Made by a program: the position numbers and the translations under genes. From the NCBI RefSeq assembly GCF_013033355.1, contig NZ_WQDY01000006.1, positions 186,001 through 250,000 of the forward strand: 64,000 bases of DNA. Direction: 5' to 3'. Of this stretch, positions 35,833-44,501 are shown one piece after another. A model generated the notes under the pieces. It saw only the letters and a list, made by a program, of their open reading frames with translations, was not told the DNA's origin and made no database searches. Source of the stretch: Ruegeria lacuscaerulensis. GTDB taxonomy: Bacteria > Pseudomonadota > Alphaproteobacteria > Rhodobacterales > Rhodobacteraceae. Positions within the stretch are counted from its first letter, which is position 1, and every line of letters starts with the position of its first letter.

Positions 35833-37935
35833 ATGACGCGCCCCATTAGCCTGGAATACAACGGCGAGGTTGCCGTCATTCAATCCGACAATCCGCCCGT
35901 GAATGCCTTGTCGCATGCGGTTCGGTCCGGGCTGCAGGACGCCTTTTTACAAGTGATTTCAGAGGGTAAGGCCCGGGCGATTGTTCTGATCTGCGAGGGC
36001 CGCAGTTTCTTTGCCGGCGCCGATATCCGGGAATTCGGCGGCCCGATGCTAGAGCCGGTTTTGCCAGATCTGATCAATCAGATTGAGTCCTGTCCGATCC
36101 CTGTTGTGTCGGCGATTCACGGCACTGCCCTTGGTGGCGGCCTCGAAGTGGCGATGGGCACACATTACCGCGTGACGGCCGACTCGGGCCAGTTGGGTTT
36201 GCCCGAGGTTAATCTGGGGCTTTTGCCGGGCGCGGGCGGCACGCAACGCCTGCCGCGTTTGGTGCCGATGGATGAGGCGGCTGGCATGATTACCGGTGGT
36301 CGGCCGATCAGGGCGCAAAAGGCGATTGAGATCGGGCTGGTCGACAAGGTGGTGCCCCTGGCCGATTTGCGGGCTGAGGCGCTGGCTTTTGCGCAGGCTT
36401 TGATCCGCGACGGGAAAAGCCCCAGACCCACCAGCGCAAATGACTGCGATCAGATGAATGCGAACCGGTTTGCGGTCCTGTCCGACAAGGTGCGAAAATC
36501 GGCGCGCGGATCGGTTGCGCCATTAAAATGCCTTGAGGCGCTTGAGGCCGCCATGCTGTTGCCCTTCGATGAAGGTCTGGCGAAAGAACGGGCGCTGTTT
36601 CTGGATCTTGTGCAAAGCGATCAGCGCGCGGCCTTGACCCATGCATTCTTTGCCGAACGGCAGGTGGGCAAGCTACCGGAAATCAAAGGGGTCAGCCCCA
36701 GGGACATTGCCACTGTCGGGGTTGTTGGTGGCGGCACGATGGGGGCGGGCATCACTGTATGCTCTCTTTTGTCCGGCCTTGACGTGACACTGATCGAACG
36801 CGACGCCGAGTCCGTTGATCGGGCAACCTCAACCGTTTCAAAGCTGCTGATGGGAGCCGTGAAGCGTGGCAAGCTCAGCCAGCAGGCCTGTGACGCGATC
36901 CTGTCCGGCAGCTTCCGGGCCTCGACCGACTATACGGATCTGGCGCAGGCTGATCTGGTGATCGAGGCCGTGTTTGAAAGCATGGAGGTCAAGAAAGAGA
37001 TTTTTGGCACGCTGGATCAGGTCTGCCGTCAGGGCGCTATTTTGGCATCGAACACCTCATATCTGGATCTGAACGCGATTGCGCAGATGACAGGCCGGCC
37101 TGCTAATGTGATCGGGTTGCATTTCTTCTCACCCGCCCATGTGATGCGACTGCTCGAAGTTGTAGTGGGTAATGCCACAGCCCCGGATGTGACGGCGACG
37201 GGTTTTGCGCTGGCCAAGAGGCTTGGCAAGATCGCGGTGCGCGCGGGGGTCTGTGACGGGTTCATCGGTAACCGCATCCTGTCGCAGTATCAAAAGGCGA
37301 ACAACGCCACGGTTCTGGCCGGGGCCAGCCCGTTTGACGTCGACGCGGCGCTGACCGGGTTTGGTCTGGCGATGGGGCCTTTTGCCGTGGGCGATCTGGC
37401 GGGGCTGGATATCGGCTGGGCCAACCGCAAACGTCCGGCCCCCACGCGCGACCCCGGAGAGGTCTATCCCGAATTCGCCGACCGCCTGTGCGAGATGGGC
37501 CGCTTTGGCCGCAAGACGGGCCGGGGGTTTTACATCTATGACGACGCAGCGCCCAATGGCCGCCCCGACCCCGAGGTTGAAGAGATAATCGCCGAAGAGC
37601 GCGCGGAAAAGGGCATTGCTCCACGTGCGATCGACGCGTCAGAGATCGTGGAACGCTATATGGCAGCGATGGTGAATGAGGCCGCGCGGATTGTCGAAGA
37701 AGGCATCGCGCTGCGGCCGCTGGACGTGGATGTGACCTTGCTAAACGGCTACGGCTTTCCACGCTGGCGCGGTGGGCCAATGCAGTATGCCGACACCGTT
37801 GGTATTTCCAAAATCCTGTCTGATATTAACCGCTTTACCGAAGACGACCCGCGTTTCTGGCAGGCGGCCCCTTTACTGGAACGTCTTGCGCAAGAGGATC
37901 GTTCCTTCGCTAGCCTGAACACCCAAGGAGAGTAG
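35833..37935 (+). CDS. Enoyl-CoA hydratase/3-hydroxyacyl-CoA dehydrogenase (PimF/FadB-like)
   Basis: 700 residues. An N-terminal crotonase domain (FFAGADIREFGG, HGTALGGGLEVAMGTHYR), the Rossmann domain from TVGVVGGGTMGAGIT (about residue 295) with NTSYLDLNAIA and [17 protein letters not shown], and two C-terminal helical domains (GNRILSQYQ, GFPRWRGGPMQYAD) give a complete bifunctional beta-oxidation enzyme. It hydrates 2-enoyl-CoA and oxidises the 3-hydroxy product with NAD+. It is first in an operon whose order (hydratase/dehydrogenase, thiolase, two acyl-CoA dehydrogenases) recalls the pimFABCD dicarboxylate genes of Rhodopseudomonas; that assignment is by order only. Part of it is duplicated at 33424-33660. 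Confidence 0.9.
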   Translation: MTRPISLEYNGEVAVIQSDNPPVNALSHAVRSGLQDAFLQVISEGKARAIVLICEGRSFFAGADIREFGGPMLEPVLPDLINQIESCPIPVVSAIHGTALGGGLEVAMGTHYRVTADSGQLGLPEVNLGLLPGAGGTQRLPRLVPMDEAAGMITGGRPIRAQKAIEIGLVDKVVPLADLRAEALAFAQALIRDGKSPRPTSANDCDQMNANRFAVLSDKVRKSARGSVAPLKCLEALEAAMLLPFDEGLAKERALFLDLVQSDQRAALTHAFFAERQVGKLPEIKGVSPRDIATVGVVGGGTMGAGITVCSLLSGLDVTLIERDAESVDRATSTVSKLLMGAVKRGKLSQQACDAILSGSFRASTDYTDLAQADLVIEAVFESMEVKKEIFGTLDQVCRQGAILASNTSYLDLNAIAQMTGRPANVIGLHFFSPAHVMRLLEVVVGNATAPDVTATGFALAKRLGKIAVRAGVCDGFIGNRILSQYQKANNATVLAGASPFDVDAALTGFGLAMGPFAVGDLAGLDIGWANRKRPAPTRDPGEVYPEFADRLCEMGRFGRKTGRGFYIYDDAAPNGRPDPEVEEIIAEERAEKGIAPRAIDASEIVERYMAAMVNEAARIVEEGIALRPLDVDVTLLNGYGFPRWRGGPMQYADTVGISKILSDINRFTEDDPRFWQAAPLLERLAQEDRSFASLNTQGE

Positions 37936-37938
37936 CCG

Positions 37939-39117
37939 ATGAAACAAGCTGTCATCGTATCCACCGCCCGCACTGGGCTTGCCAAGTCTTATCGCGGGGC
38001 GTTCAACGAAACGCACGGCGCGACCATGGGCGGCCATGTCATCGAACATGCGGTCAAACGCGCCGGTATCGACGGGGCCATGGTCGAAGACGTATTCATG
38101 GGCTGTGGCTATCCCGAAGGCTGGACCGGGGCCAATATCGGGCGCCAGTCCGTGCTGCGCGCAGGGTTGCCAGTGACGACCTCGGCCAGCACCGTGAACA
38201 GGTTCTGTTCCTCGGGCCTGCAAACGGTGGCCATGGCCGCTCATGCCATCGTGATGGAGGGGGCCCAGGCCGCGATTGGTGCCGGTGTTGAAAGCATCAG
38301 CCAGATGCCTCCGACCCGCCCGCCGCAATCGCGCGAGGCGTGGCTGGAGGCGCATAAGCCCGACGTCTACATGGCGATGATCGAAACGGCGGATGTGGTC
38401 GCCAAACGCTATGGTATCAGCCGCGAGGCGCAGGACGAACTGGCGTTGGAAAGTCAGAAACGCACGGCTGCGGCGCAGGCCGCCGGCAAGCTGGATGACG
38501 AGATCGTTCCGATCACCGTCACGCAGGCGTTCAAGGACAAGGAAACCGGCGAGGTGACCCGCAAAGATGTGACCTTTGCGATGGATGACTGCAACCGCCC
38601 CGACACCACGCTTGAGGGCCTGTCCAGCCTGGCCCCGGTGCGCGGCGACGGGCAGTTTATCACCGCAGGCAATGCAAGCCAGCTGTCGGATGGGGCGGCG
38701 GCGCTGGTCCTGTTGGACAGAGATGTTGCAGCCCGCGAAGGGGTGGAGCCCCTGGGCGCGTTCAAGGGTTTTGTGGTTGCGGGATGTGAGCCAGACGAGA
38801 TGGGGATTGGCCCGGTCTTTGCGGTACCGCGCCTGTTGGAGCGTCATGGGCTCAAGGTCTCGGATATCGACCTTTGGGAGTTGAACGAAGCCTTCGCCAG
38901 CCAGGCACTGTATTGCCGGGACCGGTTGGAGATTGATCCGGCGATCTGCAACGTCAATGGTGGTTCGATCTCGATCGGGCACCCCTTTGGTATGACCGGG
39001 GCGCGCATGACGGGCCATCTGCTGATCGAGGGTAAGCGCCGTGGCGCAAAGCTGGGCATTGTGACCATGTGCATCGGCGGCGGAATGGGTGCCGCGGGCC
39101 TGTTCGAGATCTTCTAA
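37939..39117 (+). CDS. Acetyl-CoA acyltransferase (thiolase)
   Basis: 392 residues, the thiolase norm. The nucleophilic Cys is in [13 protein letters not shown] (about residue 90), the His in [13 protein letters not shown] (about 350) and the second Cys in [11 protein letters not shown] (about 380). It cleaves 3-ketoacyl-CoA to acetyl-CoA and a shortened acyl-CoA. The gene begins three bases after the preceding stop, with AAGGAGAGTAGCCG as ribosome binding site overlapping that stop. Confidence 0.94.
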   Translation: MKQAVIVSTARTGLAKSYRGAFNETHGATMGGHVIEHAVKRAGIDGAMVEDVFMGCGYPEGWTGANIGRQSVLRAGLPVTTSASTVNRFCSSGLQTVAMAAHAIVMEGAQAAIGAGVESISQMPPTRPPQSREAWLEAHKPDVYMAMIETADVVAKRYGISREAQDELALESQKRTAAAQAAGKLDDEIVPITVTQAFKDKETGEVTRKDVTFAMDDCNRPDTTLEGLSSLAPVRGDGQFITAGNASQLSDGAAALVLLDRDVAAREGVEPLGAFKGFVVAGCEPDEMGIGPVFAVPRLLERHGLKVSDIDLWELNEAFASQALYCRDRLEIDPAICNVNGGSISIGHPFGMTGARMTGHLLIEGKRRGAKLGIVTMCIGGGMGAAGLFEIF

Positions 39118-39130
39118 CAAAGGCGCTGCA

Positions 39131-40327
39131 ATGGATCTGACTTACAGCACCAAAGACGAGGCTTTTCGCGCCGAAATCCGCGCCTGGCTGAAAGATACCC
39201 TGCCCAAAGACCTGTCCGAAAAGGTACGTCTGGGCAAACGCCTGAGCAAAGCTGACATTGAACTGTGGCACAGCTTGTTGAACGCTCGGGGGTGGCTGGC
39301 GCCAAACTGGCCACGTGCCTATGGCGGATGTGAATGGAACGCCGTGCAGCGGCATATCTTTGAAGAGGAATGTTGTCTGGCCCATGCGCCGCGCAACCTG
39401 CCTTTTGGTCTGAGTATGCTGGCCCCGGTGCTGCTGGCCTTTGGGTCCGAGGCGCAACGTCAGCGTTTCTTGCCGCGTATTCTGGATGGTCAGGATTGGT
39501 GGTGCCAGGGCTATTCCGAACCGGGAGCGGGGTCGGATCTGGCGGCAGTCAAGACACGGGCTGTGCGGGAGGACGATCACTATGTGGTCAACGGACAAAA
39601 GACCTGGACCACGCTGGGCCAGCACGCCAACTGGATTTTCTGTCTGGTGCGCACCGACCCCGATGCCATAAAGCAAGAAGGGATTTCCTTTCTGCTGATC
39701 GACATGAACACGCCGGGCGTCACTGTCCGTCCGATTGTTCTGATCGACGGCGAGGCCGAGGTGAATGAGGTGTTCTTCGACGATGTCCGCGTGCCCGTCG
39801 AAAACCTTGTGGGCGAGGAAAACAAGGGTTGGACCTATGCCAAATACCTGCTGACCCATGAACGCACCAATATTGCGGGCGTCGGGTTTTCGAATGCCGC
39901 GCTGGCGACGTTGAAAAAAGTGGCTGGTCAGGTGCAGTCAGGCGGGCGGCCGCTGGCCGACACGCAGTTGTTCGCGGCGCGTATGGCGCAGGTTGAAATC
40001 GACCTGATGGCAATGGCTATGACCAATCTGCGGATGGTGTCTGCGGCGGCCAGCGGCAAGGCACCGGGGGCCGAAAGCTCGATGCTCAAGATCAAGGGGA
40101 CGGTAATCCGGCAAGAGCTGACCTCGTTGTTGCGCCGCGCCAACGGACCTGACGCGCAGCCATTTCAGAGCGATTTCCTGAACGGCGGCCACAACGCCGA
40201 AGAACTTGGCCCGGAACACGCCGCCGGGGCGGGGCCGAACTATCTGAACATGCGCAAATTGTCGATCTTTGGTGGCTCGAACGAGGTGCAGCGCACGATC
40301 ATCACCAAGTCGATCCTGGAACTGTAA
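39131..40327 (+). CDS. Acyl-CoA dehydrogenase, large-type subunit (PimC-like)
   Basis: 398 residues from the ATG at 39131. FAD and substrate motifs: WCQGYSEPGAGSDLAAVKTRA, NGQKTWTTLGQHANWIF, and the C-terminal IFGGSNEVQRTIITKSIL. This sequence style (acyl-CoA dehydrogenases with PNWPRAYGGCEW) is found in pairs with a shorter subunit that forms a mixed tetramer, as for PimC/PimD. It introduces the 2,3-double bond of acyl- or dicarboxyl-CoA and passes electrons to ETF. The next gene encodes the likely partner. Confidence 0.92.
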   Translation: MDLTYSTKDEAFRAEIRAWLKDTLPKDLSEKVRLGKRLSKADIELWHSLLNARGWLAPNWPRAYGGCEWNAVQRHIFEEECCLAHAPRNLPFGLSMLAPVLLAFGSEAQRQRFLPRILDGQDWWCQGYSEPGAGSDLAAVKTRAVREDDHYVVNGQKTWTTLGQHANWIFCLVRTDPDAIKQEGISFLLIDMNTPGVTVRPIVLIDGEAEVNEVFFDDVRVPVENLVGEENKGWTYAKYLLTHERTNIAGVGFSNAALATLKKVAGQVQSGGRPLADTQLFAARMAQVEIDLMAMAMTNLRMVSAAASGKAPGAESSMLKIKGTVIRQELTSLLRRANGPDAQPFQSDFLNGGHNAEELGPEHAAGAGPNYLNMRKLSIFGGSNEVQRTIITKSILEL

Positions 40328-40340
40328 CGGAGCCCGTCAG

Positions 40341-41462
40341 ATGGATTTCAATCATACCGAAGAACGGGTCATGCTGCGCGACACGCTGCAGCGGTTTCTG
40401 GGGGACAGCTATACGCACGACCATCGTCGCGCGGTGATCGCCTTGGAGCGGGCCTATGATGAAACGGTTTTCAGCGCACTGGCCGAACTGGGCGTTCTGG
40501 GGGCCTTGTTCACTGAAGAGCAGGGCGGTTTTGGGGGCCACGGGTTTGACCTGTCCGTGGTGTTCGAGGAACTGGGCCGCGCAGGTGTGATCGAGCCGCT
40601 GCTGTCCGCCCTTCTGTCGGGCAGCATATTGGCGGGGATGGGCCGTGACGAACTGGTGGCAGAGATCATCACGGGCGAGCAGATCATCGCTCTGGCCCAT
40701 GGTGAGACGGACGCGCGCTACGACCTGAACCATGTCGCGACCACCGCGCAGGCGCAGGGCGACGAACGGGTGCTGACCGGGACCAAGACCAATGTGCTGT
40801 TTGGCGCGCAGGCCGGACATCTGATCGTCAGCGCCCGCGAAAGCGGCGATGTCTGGGACGAGGCCGGGATATCCCTGTTTCTGGTCCCGATTGACGCTGA
40901 GGGTCTAACAGTGGTCGATCATCCCAATCTGGACGGCACTTCGGGCGCGACCGTGACGCTGCAGCAGGTGCGTTTGGACCCCGCCGCGCGTCTGGGGCAA
41001 GCAGGTGCGGGTTTTGCGGCAATCGAAGCTGCGGTGGCCCGCGCCCTGACCGCGCTGAGCGCCGAGGCGCTTGGTGCGATGGAGGTCGCCCGCGATCTGA
41101 CGGTTGCTTATCTGAAAGAGCGCAAGCAATTCGGTGTTCCGATTGGCAAGTTTCAGGCCCTCCAGCACCGAATGGCCGATATGCTGATCGAGATCGAGCA
41201 GGTCCGCTCGGGCGTCATTCTGGCCGCCGGTCATCTGGACGGGCCCCGCCCCGAGCGGGAGCGCCATGTCAGCGCCTTCAAGAACCTGGCGGGACGGGTG
41301 GCAGCCCTGGTCGCGGAAGAGTGTATTCAGATGCATGGAGGGATCGGGATGACGGACGAATATGCTCTGTCACACTATGCGCGTCGGCTGACCATGATCG
41401 ACCATCAGTTCGGCGACGTGGACCATCACCTGATGCGGTTCACCGCGTTCGGCGCGGAATAA
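40341..41462 (+). CDS. Acyl-CoA dehydrogenase, small-type subunit (PimD-like)
   Basis: 373 residues from the ATG at 40341. The N- and C-terminal helical domains are kept (GVLGALFTEEQGGFGGHG; LKERKQFGVPIGKFQALQHRMADM; CIQMHGGIGMTDEYALSHYARRL). The middle beta domain is less conserved and lacks the YSEPGAGSD motif of the larger subunit. Two adjacent unequal acyl-CoA dehydrogenases suggest an alpha-beta enzyme in which catalytic and FAD functions are divided. Confidence 0.92.
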   Translation: MDFNHTEERVMLRDTLQRFLGDSYTHDHRRAVIALERAYDETVFSALAELGVLGALFTEEQGGFGGHGFDLSVVFEELGRAGVIEPLLSALLSGSILAGMGRDELVAEIITGEQIIALAHGETDARYDLNHVATTAQAQGDERVLTGTKTNVLFGAQAGHLIVSARESGDVWDEAGISLFLVPIDAEGLTVVDHPNLDGTSGATVTLQQVRLDPAARLGQAGAGFAAIEAAVARALTALSAEALGAMEVARDLTVAYLKERKQFGVPIGKFQALQHRMADMLIEIEQVRSGVILAAGHLDGPRPERERHVSAFKNLAGRVAALVAEECIQMHGGIGMTDEYALSHYARRLTMIDHQFGDVDHHLMRFTAFGAE

Positions 41463-41464
41463 TC

Positions 41465-41890
41465 ATGGCGGATACCGAATTGAAACGCTGGCCGCTGAAA
41501 CTGGCGCAAACGCTAGGGTATTCAGTGGGGTTTAACCGCGAAACCCAACAGGCCTTTTGCGGGTTGGAGATGGGTGATCTGCACCGGAACCCACGCGGGA
41601 CCATTCATGGGGGCATAATGGAAACGATGCTGGACACGGTTGGAGGGTTAACGGCCAGCCTGTCCGAAGACCCAGACTCGGTGATGCCTGCTCTGACCAT
41701 GACGCTGACGATCAACTACGTGTCCGCAGTGGCCTCGGGGCGGTTGCGCGCTGTGGGGCGGGTGACGGGTGGCGGCCGTAAGAGCAAGTTCGTCGATTGC
41801 GAATTGCGCGACGAGGCGGACGCGCTGATCGCGACTTCGACCGGTGTGTTCAAACTATTGCCCGACCAGCGGGCCGGAGGAGGCAAATGA
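41465..41890 (+). CDS. PaaI-type hot-dog thioesterase
   Basis: 141 residues from the ATG at 41465, two bases after the previous stop. It has the PaaI motif NPRGTIHGGIMETMLDTVGG (HGG loop with the downstream Asp) and TINYVSAVASGRLRAVGRV. It probably hydrolyses stalled acyl-CoA intermediates. The stop overlaps the next start (ATGA). Confidence 0.9.
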   Translation: MADTELKRWPLKLAQTLGYSVGFNRETQQAFCGLEMGDLHRNPRGTIHGGIMETMLDTVGGLTASLSEDPDSVMPALTMTLTINYVSAVASGRLRAVGRVTGGGRKSKFVDCELRDEADALIATSTGVFKLLPDQRAGGGK

Positions 41891-42675
41891 CTGATAATGT
41901 CAAAACCGAGCGGCGGGGCCATGCGCTGATCATCTGGAACTGCAACGCCGCTATGCGCAACGCGCTGACGCCTGCCTATTATGACGGGGTGATTTCCGGG
42001 GTGCAGGAGGCCGCCGCTGATGATGGCGTCGCGGCAATCGTTCTGGCCGGTGAGGGTGATTTCTTTTGCGCCGGGGGTGACCTGAACGCGCTGCAGGAAC
42101 GTCGCGCCCTGACCTATGAACAACGGCAGGACAAGATCGACAAGCTAGGCGATGTTATTCGCAGCCTGCGTACCAGTCCAAAGCCCGTTGTCGCCGCGGT
42201 TGAAGGCGGCGCAGCGGGGGCGGGTGTTTCCATTGCAATGGCCTGCGACATGATCGTGGCGGCCGAGCAGGCGAAGTTCACACTGGCTTATGTTCGCGCC
42301 GGGCTGGTGCCCGACGGGGCCGTCACCTATGCGCTCAGCCGGGCTCTGCCCCGTGCCACGCTGGCGCGTATGGCGATGATGGCCGAGCCGCTCGGGGCCA
42401 GCCGACTGTTGGATCTGGGCGTGATCACCGAAACCACCCCCGCGGGCGAAGCGCTGGCGCGCGCCTGCGCGCTGGCCGATCGCTTGTATCAGTTTCCCCC
42501 GCAGGCACTGGCCGAGATCAAGCAGTTGCTGAATGCCGCCGAGTCCTCGGATTTCGAAAGCCACCTGACACGCGAGCGGGACGCCATGGCGCAGGCTCTT
42601 GGCGGGGATGAGGCCCTGACCGGCATCACCGCGTTTCTGAACAAAAAAGCCCCGATTTTCCGCGAAGGAGATTGA
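41887..42675 (+). CDS. Enoyl-CoA hydratase/isomerase
   Basis: 262 residues, a single crotonase domain: oxyanion segments FFCAGGDLNALQERR and GGAAGAGVSIAMACDM. In place of the usual catalytic Glu pair it has YVRAGLVPDGAVTYALSRAL, with an Asp at the second position, as in isomerase-like members. It likely acts as an auxiliary hydratase or isomerase in the operon. ATG overlaps the thioesterase stop. Confidence 0.9.
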   Translation: MTDNVKTERRGHALIIWNCNAAMRNALTPAYYDGVISGVQEAAADDGVAAIVLAGEGDFFCAGGDLNALQERRALTYEQRQDKIDKLGDVIRSLRTSPKPVVAAVEGGAAGAGVSIAMACDMIVAAEQAKFTLAYVRAGLVPDGAVTYALSRALPRATLARMAMMAEPLGASRLLDLGVITETTPAGEALARACALADRLYQFPPQALAEIKQLLNAAESSDFESHLTRERDAMAQALGGDEALTGITAFLNKKAPIFREGD

Positions 42676-42677
42676 AA

Positions 42678-43682
42678 TTGGCCCAGACTGCCACCCGACC
42701 AAAAATGTTTGATACCCCAGTGACCCGCACCTACGGCACCAGACTGCCCGTGGTCGCCGGTGGCCTGCAATGGCTGGCCAATGCCGACTATGTCTCTGCG
42801 GCGGGCAAGGCGGGGATCCTCTCGTTCATCACAGCCGCCTCGTTCCCCGAGACCGGCGATCTGCGCTCGGAGATCCGCCGATGCCGCGACATGTGCGAAG
42901 GCGCGCCGTTTGGGGTCAACGTTTCGATGATCCCGAAGCTGGTGCCAGGTGAAAAGACCGAAGACATCTTTCGCCTGATCGCCGACGAAGGCGTGCGGTT
43001 TGTCGAAACATCCGGGCGCAGCCCCGAGGCATTCATGCCGATCCTCAAGGATGCGGGGATTGTCACCCTGCACAAGGTGCCGTCGCTGCGCTATGCGGTT
43101 AAGGCGGAACAGGTGGGCGTCGACATGGTCTCGATCGTGGGGGCGGAATGCGGCGGGCATCCGGGCCTGGATATGGTCGGCAGCATGGTCAATGCCGGTC
43201 TGGCGGGCGAACGCCTGACGATCCCGTGGCTGGTGGGCGGTGGGTTCGGCCACGGCAAACAGGTGACTGCGGCGCTGGCGATGGGCGCCTCGGGTGTGGT
43301 CATGGGCACGCGTTTTCTGGTGGCCGAAGAGTTGCAGGCCCATCCCGGTTACAAGCAGGCGCTGATCGACGCGTCCGAACTAGATACGGCCCTGACCATG
43401 CAATCGGTGCGCAACACCGTGCGCAGTCTGCGTAACGAAACCACCGCCATCGTGTCGCAGCTGGAGCGTGACAATCCCGACATCGGTATCGGCGGCCTGA
43501 TGGAACATGTCGCGGGCAAGATCGGTCGGAAGGCCTATGAAACGGGGGACGTGTCGCGTGGGATTTTGTCGGCGGGCCATGCGTTGGGATTTGTCGACCG
43601 GGTCGAGCCTTTTGCAGCCATCGTTGATCGGCTTGAGGCCGAAGCCCTTGGCGCGTTGTCGCATCTGGGTGCGGTTGCCTGA
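42678..43682 (+). CDS. Nitronate monooxygenase/2-nitropropane dioxygenase family flavoprotein
   Basis: 334 residues if the TTG at 42678 is used (GAAGGAG seven bases upstream); an ATG at 42705 is the alternative. It is an FMN-binding TIM barrel with LPVVAGGLQWLANADYVSAAGKAGILSF, VGAECGGHPG, WLVGGGFGHGKQVTAALAMGASGVVMGTRF. Family members oxidise alkyl nitronates, but many in acyl-CoA operons have unknown or enoyl-reductase-like roles. It ends the operon before a 117-bp promoter gap. Confidence 0.88.
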   Translation: MAQTATRPKMFDTPVTRTYGTRLPVVAGGLQWLANADYVSAAGKAGILSFITAASFPETGDLRSEIRRCRDMCEGAPFGVNVSMIPKLVPGEKTEDIFRLIADEGVRFVETSGRSPEAFMPILKDAGIVTLHKVPSLRYAVKAEQVGVDMVSIVGAECGGHPGLDMVGSMVNAGLAGERLTIPWLVGGGFGHGKQVTAALAMGASGVVMGTRFLVAEELQAHPGYKQALIDASELDTALTMQSVRNTVRSLRNETTAIVSQLERDNPDIGIGGLMEHVAGKIGRKAYETGDVSRGILSAGHALGFVDRVEPFAAIVDRLEAEALGALSHLGAVA

Positions 43683-43697
43683 GCACGCGCATCCAGC

Positions 43698-43711
43698 ATT
43701 CACATGTGAAT
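43698..43711. promoter_or_regulatory. 14-bp palindrome upstream of the SDR-GST chimera
   Basis: ATTCACATGTGAAT is a perfect palindrome 89 bp before the next start codon, in the only sizeable gap of this region. It is a likely repressor site; the regulator is not identified. Confidence 0.5.
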
Positions 43712-43799
43712 AATAAGAATATGAATTTGGGCGTTACTGCCTGATTTTGAATTTAACTAAAGTCAAGTTCAAGACAGGACTGACGGAGGGAGGAAGGCG

Positions 43800-44501
43800 A
43801 TGCCTTCAGCGGAAAATCAAAAGCCGGTCGCCTTGGCAATCGGGGCGGGGGACGGGATCGGGGCGGCGTTTGCGCGCCGGTTTGCCCGGGCCGGGTATCG
43901 CGTGGTCATCGCGCGACGGGATGCAGAGAAATCCGCCGCGCTGGTGGCCGAGCTGGCCGCCGAAGGGCATGAGTTGCACGCCTTTTCGCTGGATGCGCGA
44001 GACGAAGATCAGGTTGTGGGCTTTTTCGACAAGGTCGAGGCCGAGATGGGCCCGATCGAGGTGGCACTTTACAATGCCGGATCGAACTCGCCCTTTCCGT
44101 TTCTGGAAACCAAATCCACCATGTTCCGCAAAATTTGGGAACTGGCCTGTTTCGGCGGTTTCCTGACCATGCGCGAGGCCGCCTCTCGCATGGTGCCGCG
44201 CGGCAAGGGGACGATCCGCCGCCATCAGGATCTGCACGAGATCTACGGTCAGGCCCCGGTCGCAGTCGATGTGGCGCGCGCATATTTCCTGCGGATGGCG
44301 CAGAAAGCCGCGCGACAGGTCATGACCGGCGCGCCTTATCTGCTGGGTGAGACATTCACTCTGGCCGATATCTTGCTTGTCACCTGCCTGCGGTTTGCCG
44401 ATCGCATGGGGGTCGAGCGTCCGGCCGAATTCGACGACTATTTCCAAAGACTGACAGGCAGACCCGCCTTTCAGGCAGCTATGAAAGCGAACCACACATG
44501 A
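43800..44501 (+). CDS. Chimeric ORF: N-terminal short-chain dehydrogenase part fused to C-terminal glutathione S-transferase part
   Basis: 233 residues, ATG after GGAGGGAGGAAGGCG. Residues 1 to about 139 are an SDR Rossmann half (AIGAGDGIGAAFARRFA, ALYNAGSNSPFPF) that stops at GKGTI, just before the position of the SDR catalytic Ser and Tyr-x-x-x-Lys. From about residue 140 (DLHEIYGQAPVAVDVARAYF) the sequence is the C-terminal helical domain of a GST (YLLGETFTLADILLVTCLRFADRM). Neither active site is complete. The most likely origin is an in-frame deletion between two neighbouring genes, with the junction near 44216. It is probably non-functional. Confidence 0.75.
   Translation: MPSAENQKPVALAIGAGDGIGAAFARRFARAGYRVVIARRDAEKSAALVAELAAEGHELHAFSLDARDEDQVVGFFDKVEAEMGPIEVALYNAGSNSPFPFLETKSTMFRKIWELACFGGFLTMREAASRMVPRGKGTIRRHQDLHEIYGQAPVAVDVARAYFLRMAQKAARQVMTGAPYLLGETFTLADILLVTCLRFADRMGVERPAEFDDYFQRLTGRPAFQAAMKANHT

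Noticed and set aside
37873..39120. 415-codon minus-strand open frame opposite the thiolase
   Set aside because: The thiolase active-site motifs are on the plus strand; the reverse frame shows no family feature.
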